This document shows, one piece after another, positions 20,708-28,640 of a DNA stretch of 64,000 nucleotides (positions are counted from its first letter, which is position 1; each line of letters begins with the position of its first letter). The DNA is from Paraburkholderia bannensis NBRC 103871 (lineage in GTDB: Bacteria > Pseudomonadota > Gammaproteobacteria > Burkholderiales > Burkholderiaceae). The notes under the pieces are model-generated. The model ran no database searches and was not told where the DNA came from. It saw nothing but the letters and a program-made list of their open reading frames with translations. The stretch lies in assembly GCF_000685015.1 (NCBI RefSeq), contig NZ_BAYA01000001.1, forward strand, positions 496,001 to 560,000, in the 5' to 3' direction. The position numbers were made by a program, and so were the translations under genes.

Positions 20708-21880
20708 TCAAAGCCGTGCCGCAATTTGCTCAGACGTCTCCCGATAATAGTGCTCCTGCAGAATTCGGAGATCTTTGTGTCCGCTGATCTTGGCAAGGGT
20801 CATAACATCGACCTTCCTCGCAAGCCGGGTGAGCGCCTCAGCTCGACTATCGTGAAAATGGAGGCCATCGATCTGAAGAGATCTCTTGGCCTTGATGAAC
20901 AGCGCAGCGAGTGAGTCCGATGTCACAGTGAAACATTGGTCGCGATCGGCGATCGGCCTTAGCAGGCGAATAGCACCGCGGGTCAATGGCACCTCTCTCG
21001 GTCGCCCGGTCAAATACTGCATCTTGTGCTTAATCGTAGCAATACGCCTTTTCAGGTCGACGTTGCCCTTCCCTAGCGACAAGATCTCGCCAGCTCGCAT
21101 AGCGCTTCGCAATGCGATAAGGAACGCCAATGCAACTTCTTGGCTCTTCGTCTGCGGTGCATGGCCAGTTCGATAGCCCAGACGACGCACAAGCGGCCGA
21201 ACCTCTTTCCAAGGATCTACCCGCCGGGTACGGGGAGCGCCCTCCGGCGGCAAACGAAGACCTTTGAAGGGGTTATGCTCCATCCAGTGCCATTCTTCAC
21301 GGGCAACTGTGAAGACGTTTCGGATCAGATTTACTTCGCGATTGACCGACGAAGACGATACCGGCAGTGCCGCGGATCCGTCTGGTCTAATGTAGCCAGC
21401 AAGCCGGGCATCGCGCCATTCGGCGAGTTGAGGCGTCTTGAAATCCGCCAAGGGCATAGACGCTAGATCAGGAAAATCGGCCTTAAATCTCTCCAGGCGT
21501 AACCCCTCTGCTCGACCGCTAGTCTTGCGAGGAGAGACCTTTCTAACGTATTCGTCAAATGCGTCAGCGACGGTGCGCGGCTTAACGAGCTCGCCTACCG
21601 GCTCGCTCTCGCCCGCCAAGCGCTTCTTTTCCGCAGATGGATCTTTCCCAGACCGAAGTTGCTCTTTCGCAACATCACGCGCTTTGCGCGCAGCAAGCAA
21701 TGAGACCGCTGGGTAGACGCCGAGAGCCATCCGCTTCTCTTTTCCGTCGAAGCGGTACTTCAGGCGCCAGTATTTTGAACCGTTCGGCATGACCTCAAGG
21801 TACATGCCGTGGCCATCCGTCAATTTGTACGACTTTTCTCGTGGCTTTGCCTGACGGGCAGCGACATCAGTAAGGGGCAT
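20708..21880 (-). CDS. int: P4-type tyrosine recombinase integrase
   Basis: 390 residues. The N-terminal arm-binding domain has the DUF4102-type start (MPLTDVAARQAKPREKSYKL TDGHGMYLEV) and WRLKYRFDGKEKRMALGVYP. The catalytic part has Arg in RSAMRAGEIL, His-x-x-Arg in LHFHDSRAEALTR, His in ISGHKDLRILQ and the tyrosine nucleophile in EHYYRET. All five key positions are recognisable, though box II is HDSRAEA rather than the usual HDLRHEA. It lies next to a tRNA-Leu 3' exon, the usual target of this class, and reads away from it. Confidence 0.93.
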   Translation of the reverse strand: MPLTDVAARQAKPREKSYKLTDGHGMYLEVMPNGSKYWRLKYRFDGKEKRMALGVYPAVSLLAARKARDVAKEQLRSGKDPSAEKKRLAGESEPVGELVKPRTVADAFDEYVRKVSPRKTSGRAEGLRLERFKADFPDLASMPLADFKTPQLAEWRDARLAGYIRPDGSAALPVSSSSVNREVNLIRNVFTVAREEWHWMEHNPFKGLRLPPEGAPRTRRVDPWKEVRPLVRRLGYRTGHAPQTKSQEVALAFLIALRSAMRAGEILSLGKGNVDLKRRIATIKHKMQYLTGRPREVPLTRGAIRLLRPIADRDQCFTVTSDSLAALFIKAKRSLQIDGLHFHDSRAEALTRLARKVDVMTLAKISGHKDLRILQEHYYRETSEQIAARL

Positions 21881-21889
21881 AGTTCTGAT

Positions 21890-21941
21890 GGGGGCATCAA
21901 GCCACCCAAAAACAGGGGGAATTGCCCCCTAAGATGCCCCC
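21890..21941 (-). terminator. nested inverted repeats between tRNA-Leu and integrase
   Basis: Outer arms GGGGGCATC (21890-21898) and GATGCCCCC (21933-21941), 9 bp perfect; inner AGGGGG-AATTG-CCCCCT (21914-21930). On the minus strand the inner hairpin is followed by GTTTTTGG, so it can end tRNA transcription before int. The outer pair would compete with it and lies 10 bp from the int start. Confidence 0.65.
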
Positions 21942-22053
21942 GTTTTCGCTAGCAGTCAACGGGAAATGCTGGCAATGCGTGGGAACAATATTCCCGTAAT
22001 CCCTTGACTGCACAGGATTTTTGGTAGATCCTGGGCAACGTTGGGAGGCCCTG

Positions 22054-22103
22054 TGGTGCCGGCGACCGGAATCGAACCGGTAAGCCGTGAGGCGGCGGAT
22101 TTT
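22054..22103. other. likely prophage attachment core (tRNA exon 2)
   Basis: P4-type integrases recombine at tRNA 3' ends. The integrase lies 170 bp away, downstream of the tRNA, and the tRNA here is intact, so this is the end at which the phage restores the gene. A second copy of part of this exon should mark the other prophage end, outside the window. Confidence 0.65.
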
Positions 22104-22408
22104 CGTCACACTACGTCTTTAGACGCCGCGCGCTTGTGAGTCAAAACCCCAAGCGGCGTTCGTGCGCTGGACTATGCCTTCACCCTAGCCTGACAACCAT
22201 CGCGCGCATTGCAGCCGCGCGGGCCATCCAAACCTTAGGCGCCCCCCGTCTAGTCTCTACACCTTCCGCGCCGACGCTTGCGCGCCAACGGGCTTGGCTC
22301 GGCGTCGCCTCGGCACTGCGCGCTTTCGCGTCGCCTGGTGCCAGGGGTTTCGCCGAATTTGAGGGGTTCTGCACCAGCCGTTTCCAGCTGGGCACTCAAT
22401 CTGTGTTT
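22104..22408 (-). ncRNA. group I self-splicing intron (305 nt) in the tRNA-Leu anticodon loop
   Basis: Core elements on the minus strand, in order: P1 formed by exon ACTT with GAGT (a U.G pair at the 5' splice site); P/Q forming P4, TTCGGCGAAA with GACGCCGAGCC; a GAAA tetraloop between them; R, GTAGAGACTAGACGG; S, AAGGCATAGTCC (P7 is GACTA/TAGTC); and a strong P9-like stem ACGCCGC/GCGGCGT. The intron ends in G. Site, length and lack of an ORF match the small tRNA introns (IC3 type) of cyanobacterial tRNA-Leu(UAA). Ribozyme activity is inferred. Confidence 0.9.
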
Positions 22409-22455
22409 AAGTCCGCTATGTTTACCAATTTCATCACGCCGGCAGGGCGGACGGC

Positions 22456-22484
22456 ATTCTACCACTGCCTCCCGGCCCCTCCAA
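22456..22484 (-). promoter_or_regulatory. promoter of tRNA-Leu(UAA)
   Basis: Minus-strand TTGGAG (22479-22484), 17-bp spacer, TAGAAT (22456-22461), 12 bp upstream of the tRNA 5' end, with a GC-rich discriminator as in stable-RNA promoters. Confidence 0.65.
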
Positions 22485-22575
22485 AGCGCGCGAGGCCCAT
22501 CGCGTCATCGCCCGGTCACATGCGCTTTCCATAATCGGCCGCATCGAAAACGTTTACAACGCTCGGGCCGCCCGC

Positions 22576-23649
22576 ATGACGCCAACCATCAAGGATGTCG
22601 CCGCACACGCCGGTTTTTCGATTGCCACCGTTTCGCGGGCAATCAACGCACCGCATACGGTCAATCCCGTCACGCTCGCCAAGGTGCGCGAAGCGATCGA
22701 CGCGCTGAAGTTCCGCCCCAGCCCGATCGGCCGCCAGTTGCGCGGCGAGCGCACGCGCCTGATCGGCGTCGTGCTGCCGACCCTGGCCAACCCCGTATTC
22801 GCGGAGTGCCTGCAAGGCATCGACGAACTTGCCTCGGCGCAGGGTTTTCGCCTCATGCTGATGACGACGCAGTACGACGCCCAGCGCGAGCGCCACGCCA
22901 TCGAAACGTTGCGTGCGCAACGGGTAGAAGGCCTGATCCTGACCGTGGCCGATGCGGACACCCACCCGCTGCTCGACGAACTCGACGCCGACGGCCCGCT
23001 CTACGTGCTGATGCACAACGACACGACGCGCCGCCCCTCGGTGTCGGTCGACAATCACCAGGCCGCCTGCGACGGCGTGCGCATGCTGATCGCGCATGGC
23101 CACCGGCGCATCCTGATGCTCGCCGGCACGCTCGCCGCGTCCGACCGCGCGCGCCAGCGCTACGCGGGTTACGCCCACGCGATGGAGCAAGCCGGGCTCA
23201 CGCCCGCCCCCGCACTGGAAATCGATTTCAACGCCGAAGCCCTCGCGCCGTCCGTCCTCGCACACCTGAGCAACGGCCCCGCGCGCCCCACCGCGCTCTT
23301 TTGCAGCAACGACCTGCTCGCGATGGTGGTCATGCGCGGCCTGCGCCGCGCTCGCCTGCGCGTTCCCCAGGACATGTCGATCCTCGGCTTCGACGGTCTC
23401 GCGATGAGCGAACTGCTGGCCCCGCCGCTCGCGAGCATCGGCACGCCCAACGGCGAGATCGGCCGCGCCGCCTGGCAGCGCCTGATGGCGCGCATCAGCG
23501 GGGAATACGTGGGCCCGACGCTCGATCTCACGCTGCCGCACACGCTGCGCGAAGGCGGCACGATCGCGGCCATCGCGGCGGGGGGCGGTGCAGCGCGCGT
23601 GAGCAGCGTGGCCGGACGCGGCGTCACCCAGGGCGACGCACTCATCTAG
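22576..23649 (+). CDS. LacI-family transcriptional regulator
   Basis: 357 residues. Residues 3-60 are the LacI helix-turn-helix with hinge: TIKDVAAHAGFSIATVSRAI, then FRPSPIGRQLRGERTRLIGV. The rest is a periplasmic-binding-protein-like effector domain with ALFCSNDLLAMVVMRGL and ILGFDGLAMSELLAPPLASI. The C-terminal 40 residues after LREGG are an unusual Gly/Ala-rich tail. An AACGTTT-centred palindrome just upstream (near 22,547) looks like a LacI-type operator. The following genes are an ABC importer, so it probably senses that substrate or its metabolite. Confidence 0.9.
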   Translation: MTPTIKDVAAHAGFSIATVSRAINAPHTVNPVTLAKVREAIDALKFRPSPIGRQLRGERTRLIGVVLPTLANPVFAECLQGIDELASAQGFRLMLMTTQYDAQRERHAIETLRAQRVEGLILTVADADTHPLLDELDADGPLYVLMHNDTTRRPSVSVDNHQAACDGVRMLIAHGHRRILMLAGTLAASDRARQRYAGYAHAMEQAGLTPAPALEIDFNAEALAPSVLAHLSNGPARPTALFCSNDLLAMVVMRGLRRARLRVPQDMSILGFDGLAMSELLAPPLASIGTPNGEIGRAAWQRLMARISGEYVGPTLDLTLPHTLREGGTIAAIAAGGGAARVSSVAGRGVTQGDALI

Positions 23650-23755
23650 GCGCCCCATTCCCCATCGAATCAACCGGCCACGCACGAACAGGCGCACCCG
23701 CGCGCGGCCCGTCACACCCCTGCACATCGCACCGCATCCGACCAGGAGACCCGAC

Positions 23756-24787
23756 GTGATACGCCGCTTCGCCCTCGCCGCCAGCACGGCGCTCAGCCTC
23801 GTGTGCGCGCTCGCGGCCAGCTTCGCCGCCTCGACGCCCGCTCATGCCGATGAAACCGCCATCTGCTACAACTGCCCGCCCGAATGGGCCGACTGGGCAA
23901 GCCAGATCCAGGCGATCCAGCGTCAGACCGGTATTCGCGTGCCGTTCGACAACAAGAACTCGGGCCAGTCGATCGCTCAGCTCATGGCCGAACAAAAAAG
24001 CCCGGTCGCCGATGTCGTGTACCTGGGCGTCTCGTCCGCGTTCCAGGCGAAGGACAAGGGCGTGATCGCTCCGTACAAGCCCGCGCATTGGGACGACATC
24101 CCCGCGAATCTCAAGGATCCGCAGGGCTACTGGTTCGCGATCCACTCGGGCACGCTTGGCTTTTTCGTCAACAAGGACGCGCTCGACGGCAAGCCGGTGC
24201 CGCGCTCCTGGGCCGACCTGCTCAAGCCCGAATACAAAGGCATGATCGGCTACCTCGATCCGTCGAGCGCCTTCGTCGGCTATGCGGGCGCAGTGGCGGT
24301 GAATCTCGCGCTCGGCGGCACGCTCGATAACTTCCAGCCTGGCCTCACGTGGTTCAGCAAGCTCAAGGCAAACCAGCCGATCGTGCCGAAGCAGACCGCC
24401 TATGCGCGCGTGCTGTCGGGCGAGATTCCGATCCTGCTCGACTACGACTTCGACGCCTATCGCGCGAAGTACAAGGATCACGCCAACGTCGAATTCGTGA
24501 TTCCCACTGAAGGCACGATTTCCGTGCCCTACGTGATGAGCCTCGTGAAGAACGCGCCGCACGCGCAGAACGGCAAGAAAGTGCTGGATTTCGTGCTCTC
24601 GGATCAAGGCCAGAAGCTCTGGGCGAACGCTTATCTGCGCCCGGTGCGCGCAAGCGCCCTGTCGCCCGAGGCCGCCGCGAAGTTCCTGCCCGCGAGCGAC
24701 TACGCGCGCGCCAAGCCGGTCGACTTCGCGAAGATGGCGGGCCAGCAGCAGAGCTTCGGCGAGCGCTATCTGCAGATCATGCACTGA
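23756..24787 (+). CDS. ABC transporter periplasmic substrate-binding protein
   Basis: 343 residues from a GTG with AGGAGA upstream. A signal peptide (IRRFALAASTALSLVCALAA, cleavage near AHA-DE) is followed by a class II binding protein of the Fe3+/AEP/spermidine type: FDNKNSGQSIAQLMAEQKSP, DVVYLGVSSAFQAKDKGVIA, TLGFFVNKDALDG and EGTISVPYVMSLVKNAPHA. C28/C31-type ICYNCPPEW at the mature N-terminus is unusual. Delivers substrate to the two permeases that follow. The phosphodiesterase downstream suggests an organophosphate ligand, as an inference. Confidence 0.88.
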   Translation: MIRRFALAASTALSLVCALAASFAASTPAHADETAICYNCPPEWADWASQIQAIQRQTGIRVPFDNKNSGQSIAQLMAEQKSPVADVVYLGVSSAFQAKDKGVIAPYKPAHWDDIPANLKDPQGYWFAIHSGTLGFFVNKDALDGKPVPRSWADLLKPEYKGMIGYLDPSSAFVGYAGAVAVNLALGGTLDNFQPGLTWFSKLKANQPIVPKQTAYARVLSGEIPILLDYDFDAYRAKYKDHANVEFVIPTEGTISVPYVMSLVKNAPHAQNGKKVLDFVLSDQGQKLWANAYLRPVRASALSPEAAAKFLPASDYARAKPVDFAKMAGQQQSFGERYLQIMH

Positions 24788-24837
24788 CGCCTAATGCACG
24801 CCTAAAGCACGTTTTCGCTTATCCACCTTCATCGTTC

Positions 24838-25662
24838 ATGCACGACCTCACCTTCCCGTTGCGCTGGCGCGTGGCGCTCGTCGCGCCCGCGCTCGCGGTG
24901 TTCCTCGCCTTCTGGCTGCTGCCGATGGTGGCGCTCGTCCAGGTCAGCGCCGACGGCCACCTGCTCGCGACTTATCGTGCACTCCTGACGAATGGCCGCT
25001 ACATGACGAGCCTGTTTGAAACCGTGCTGCTCTCGGCGGCGGTGACGGTCGCGACGCTCGTCCTCTCCACGATCTGCGGGCTGCTGCTCGCGCGCCGCGA
25101 ATTCCCCGCGCGCCGTGTGCTCGTGGCCCTGCTGACGTTTCCGCTCGCGTTTCCGGGCGTGGTGGTGGGCTTCATGGTCATCATGCTCGCGGGCCGCCAG
25201 GGATTGATCGGCGCGCTCGCGCTGCGCCTGGCAGGCGAGCGCTGGGTGTTCGCCTATTCGATGGCGGGCCTGTTCGTGGGTTACCTGTACTTCTCGATTC
25301 CGCGCGTCATCGTCACGGTGATGGCCAGCGCGAGCCAGCTCGACGCTTCGCTCGAAGAAGCCGCGCGCTCGCTCGGCGCATCGCCGTGGCGCGTCACGCG
25401 CGACGTGATCCTGCCCGCGCTGACACCGGGGCTGATCGCCGCCGGCGCCGTGTGCTTCGCGACCGCGATGGGCGCGTTCGGCACGGCCTTCACGCTCGCC
25501 ACCGATATCGACGTGCTGCCCATGACGATCTACACCGAATTCACGCTCAACGCCAACATGGTCACGGCCGCCGGCCTGTCGATCGTGCTGGGCGTCGTGA
25601 CGTGGGCCGTGCTGACGCTCGCGCGCAGCCTCACGGGCGCGTCCGTCGCGGCGACGGCATGA
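24838..25662 (+). CDS. ABC transporter permease 1
   Basis: 274 residues, six predicted membrane helices, with the EAA loop LEEAARSLGASPWRVTRDVI LPALTPG that docks on the ATPase. Typical BPD_transp_1 permease of the 2-aminoethylphosphonate/iron/putrescine class. It overlaps the second permease by ATGA, so the two are made in equal amounts as a heterodimer in the inner membrane. Confidence 0.9.
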   Translation: MHDLTFPLRWRVALVAPALAVFLAFWLLPMVALVQVSADGHLLATYRALLTNGRYMTSLFETVLLSAAVTVATLVLSTICGLLLARREFPARRVLVALLTFPLAFPGVVVGFMVIMLAGRQGLIGALALRLAGERWVFAYSMAGLFVGYLYFSIPRVIVTVMASASQLDASLEEAARSLGASPWRVTRDVILPALTPGLIAAGAVCFATAMGAFGTAFTLATDIDVLPMTIYTEFTLNANMVTAAGLSIVLGVVTWAVLTLARSLTGASVAATA

Positions 25663-26558
25663 ATACGCTGCTCACCACTAAAGCGCCGCACGCTGCCAAC
25701 GCGCGACGGCGCTTCGCGCTCCCGTCCACGCGCGCCTGGCTCGCGGCGCTGCAATGGTTGGTCACGCTCGCCACCTGCGCGTTCCTGGTTGTGCCCGTCG
25801 TGATGTCGATTGTCGCGGGCCTGACCGTGAATTACTTTCGCGGCGTCGCAAGCGGCCTCACGCTGCGCTGGCTCGATGAAGTCTGGACGCAGTATCACGA
25901 CTCGGTGTTCCTCTCGCTGGAAGTCGCCGCCGCGACGCTCGTCGTCACGCTGTTGGTGGGCGTACCCGCGGGCTATGCGCTGGCGCGCAGCCGCACGCGC
26001 CTCTCGCGTTTGATCGAAGAGCTGATCGTGATGCCGGTCGCGCTCCCCGGACTCGCGTCCGCGCTCGCGCTGCTGGTGGTCTATGGCGGTTTTTCCACGT
26101 TCCGCATGAGCGCTGCGTTTATCGTCGTCGGCCATGTGATCTTCACGCTGCCGTTCATGGTGCGGCCCGTCTCGGCGGTCTGCGCCGCCGCGGATCTGCG
26201 CACGCTGGAGGAAGGCGCAGCGAGCCTTGGCGCCAGTTTCGTGCAGCGCTTTTTCACGATCGTGCTGCCCAACGCGCGGCCTGGCATCCTGGCGGGCGCG
26301 CTCGCGGTGCTCACGCTCTCGATCGGTGAATTCAACCTCACCTGGATGCTGCACACGCCCGATACGAAAACGCTGCCCGTCGGTCTCGCCGATACCTATG
26401 CCTCGATGCGCATTGAAATCGGCAGCGCATACACGATCCTCTTCTTCGTGATGACCATGCCGCTGCTCGTGGCGATGCAATGGCTCGGCGCGCAGACGCC
26501 GGGCCGCAAGACGCCCAGCTTCATCGCTCCTGAGCGCACTCATCCGGACTCCCAATGA
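25659..26558 (+). CDS. ABC transporter permease 2
   Basis: 299 residues from the ATG at 25659, overlapping the stop of permease 1 (ATGA). Six membrane helices and an EAA loop LEEGAASLGASFVQRFFTIV LPNARPG. A longer in-frame extension upstream lies inside permease 1 and is not used. Ends overlapping the ATPase gene by four bases. Confidence 0.9.
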   Translation: MNTLLTTKAPHAANARRRFALPSTRAWLAALQWLVTLATCAFLVVPVVMSIVAGLTVNYFRGVASGLTLRWLDEVWTQYHDSVFLSLEVAAATLVVTLLVGVPAGYALARSRTRLSRLIEELIVMPVALPGLASALALLVVYGGFSTFRMSAAFIVVGHVIFTLPFMVRPVSAVCAAADLRTLEEGAASLGASFVQRFFTIVLPNARPGILAGALAVLTLSIGEFNLTWMLHTPDTKTLPVGLADTYASMRIEIGSAYTILFFVMTMPLLVAMQWLGAQTPGRKTPSFIAPERTHPDSQ

Positions 26559-27595
26559 AACTCGATTCAATGCCGATCACGCTCACGCAGTGCGGCAAGA
26601 CCTTTCGCGGCACGCGCGTACTGGAGCCGCTCGACCTGTCGATCGGCGCGGGCGAAACACTGGTGCTGCTCGGGCCGTCCGGCTGCGGCAAGACCACGAC
26701 GCTGCGCCTGATCGCAGGCCTTGAGACGCCCGACGCGGGCGGCCAGGTGCGCTTTGGCGACGACGATGTCACCGCCCTGCCCATCGAGCGTCGCAAGGTC
26801 GGCATGGTATTCCAGAACTACGCGCTGTTCCCGAACCTCAATGTGCGCGGCAATATCGGCTACGGTCTGAAGATTGCACGCGTGGGCGCCGCCGCCGCGC
26901 GCGAGCGCGTGGACGAACTGCTCGCGATGATGCGTCTGCAAGATCACGCCGATAAACCCATCGGCCAGCTTTCGGGCGGCCAGCGCCAGCGCGTGGCGCT
27001 CGCGCGGGCGCTGGCGCCGCGTCCGCGCGTGCTGCTGCTCGACGAGCCGCTCACGGCCCTTGATGCGCGCCTGCGCGATACGTTGCGCGGCGAGATGAAC
27101 GCACTGCTGCGCGAGCTGGGTGTGACGACCGTGTACGTCACGCACGATCAGGCCGAGGCGATGGAGCTGGGCGATCGCGTCGTCGTCATGAGCGCGGGGC
27201 GCATCGAGCAGATCGGCACCCCGCGCGAGATCTACTACCGGCCCGCGAGCCGGGCGGTCGCGCAGTTTGTCGGCACGCTCAACCGCGTCGCAGGACAATG
27301 GCGCGACGGCGCGCTCGTCACGACGGGCGGCAAGCTGAGCGTCCCCGCGCCCGTGTCCACGGGTTCGCCTGAACTCTTCTTCCGCCCCGAGGACGCCAGC
27401 CTCGCCGATCCGGCGCACGCTGCGCTGCGCGGCGTCATCGAACAATCGACCTTCCTCGGCGAGCGCACGCGGCTCACCATCGGCGGCGCGGCGCCCGATG
27501 CGCTCTTTGTCGATGTCGCGGGCCGCATCGAGCTGGCGCGCGGCACGCAGGTGGGCATTGCCATCGCGCCAGAGGCGCTCATCGCGCTCGCGTAA
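26555..27595 (+). CDS. ABC transporter ATP-binding protein
   Basis: 346 residues. Walker A GPSGCGKTTT, Q-loop VFQNYALFPNLNV, signature LSGGQRQRVALARALAPRPR, Walker B VLLLDEPLTALD and the H-loop YVTHDQAEAME are all intact. The C-terminal 110 residues form a TOBE-like domain (FFRPEDASLADP...). The MalK/PotA-type layout fits import of a small solute. Coupled to permease 2 by a four-base overlap. Confidence 0.93.
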   Translation: MKLDSMPITLTQCGKTFRGTRVLEPLDLSIGAGETLVLLGPSGCGKTTTLRLIAGLETPDAGGQVRFGDDDVTALPIERRKVGMVFQNYALFPNLNVRGNIGYGLKIARVGAAAARERVDELLAMMRLQDHADKPIGQLSGGQRQRVALARALAPRPRVLLLDEPLTALDARLRDTLRGEMNALLRELGVTTVYVTHDQAEAMELGDRVVVMSAGRIEQIGTPREIYYRPASRAVAQFVGTLNRVAGQWRDGALVTTGGKLSVPAPVSTGSPELFFRPEDASLADPAHAALRGVIEQSTFLGERTRLTIGGAAPDALFVDVAGRIELARGTQVGIAIAPEALIALA

Positions 27596-27642
27596 TTCTT
27601 ACAATCGACTCGTTCAACGAGCTTTTTCCATCGAGGCCACCC

Positions 27643-28470
27643 ATGTTGCTCGCGCAAATCAGCGATCTGCACATCAAGGAACCGGGCGCGCTCGCCTATC
27701 GGCGCGTCGATACGGCCGCGCGGCTCGCGCGCACCGTCGCGCGGCTCAATGCGCTGTCGCCGCGTCCCGACGCCGTGCTCGTGACCGGCGACCTGGTCGA
27801 TCGCGGCCACGCCGACGAATATCGCCACCTCAAGTCCCTGCTCGCGCCGCTCGAAATTCCCTACTGGCTGCTGGTCGGCAATCACGATGGCCGCGATGGC
27901 TTGCGCGAAGTGTTCCCCGAGCGCGCCGAACTCCATACGGGCGGCGACTTCATCCAGTACGCCGCCGATCTCGGGCCGCTGCGCGTGATCGCGCTCGATT
28001 CGATGACGCCGGGCCAGAGCGGCGGCACGCTATGCGCCGCGCGTCTTGACTGGCTCGCGCAGCAACTCGACGCGGCGCGCGGCAAGCCTGTGATCGTCGC
28101 GCTGCATCACCCGCCCTTCGATTGCGGCATCGGCCATATGGATGCGATCCGTCTGGACGACACCGCCGCACGCGCGCTTGAGACGCTGATTGCCCAGCAT
28201 CCGAACGTCGAGCGCGTGCTCTGCGGCCACGTGCACCGTCCAATCTTCGTGCGCTTCGGCGGCACCATTGCGAGCGCGGTGCCCGCGCCCGCGCACCAGG
28301 TCACGCTCGACCTCGCGCCCGATGCGCCTTCCACCTTCACGCTGGAGCCGCCGGCGTTCGCGCTGCATCGCTACGACGCGACGCGCGGGATCGTGACCCA
28401 TCACGCCTATGTCGACGACGCCGACGGCCCCTACCCGTTCCACGAGCCGTCGGGCGAATTGATCCCCTGA
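27643..28470 (+). CDS. metallophosphodiesterase (class III cyclic/glycerophospho-type)
   Basis: 275 residues. All calcineurin-like motifs are present: QISDLH (D-x-H), VTGDLVD (GDxxD), VGNHDG (GNHD), VALHHPPF and CGHVHRP (GHxH). The best matches in layout are GpdQ/CpdA-type phosphodiesterases that hydrolyse glycerophosphodiesters or cAMP. It follows the transporter genes by 47 bp on the same strand, so it likely cleaves the imported diester. The substrate is an inference. Confidence 0.88.
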   Translation: MLLAQISDLHIKEPGALAYRRVDTAARLARTVARLNALSPRPDAVLVTGDLVDRGHADEYRHLKSLLAPLEIPYWLLVGNHDGRDGLREVFPERAELHTGGDFIQYAADLGPLRVIALDSMTPGQSGGTLCAARLDWLAQQLDAARGKPVIVALHHPPFDCGIGHMDAIRLDDTAARALETLIAQHPNVERVLCGHVHRPIFVRFGGTIASAVPAPAHQVTLDLAPDAPSTFTLEPPAFALHRYDATRGIVTHHAYVDDADGPYPFHEPSGELIP

Positions 28471-28640
28471 AGCGATACTTCGGTACGGCTGCACGGCGGC
28501 CCGTTGCGGCCCGGCCCGGAGCACCGCCAGCACGATCGCACGCGCTCCGGTATGATCGGCACGCCCGGCCTGGCTTTGGCCTTGCCCGGGCCCGTTTTCC
28601 GTCTGCGGCGGGCCTCGCCCGCACTCGTGCCCTCGTGCCC

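Larger units (their letters stand above)
22054..22443 (-). tRNA. tRNA-Leu(UAA), interrupted by a group I intron
   Basis: Exon 1 is 22409-22443 (35 nt) and exon 2 is 22054-22103 (50 nt); joined they give an 85-nt class II tRNA. Acceptor GCCGGCG pairs with CGCCGGC, followed by A and an encoded CCA. D stem ATG/CAT with GG in the loop; anticodon stem GCGGA/TCCGC with loop CTTAAAA, so the anticodon is UAA; long variable arm; T stem ACCGG/CCGGT with loop TTCGATT. The break falls after U34, inside the anticodon. The tRNA is complete once spliced. Confidence 0.92.

Noticed and set aside
22054..22103. Displaced 3' tRNA fragment (attR-like remnant)
   Set aside because: The matching 5' half is present at 22409-22443 and the sequence between has group I intron core elements, so the tRNA is complete but interrupted.
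22516..23787. 423-aa minus-strand frame opposite the LacI gene
   Set aside because: Shadow of the high-GC lacI gene; no family features and an Arg/His-rich composition.
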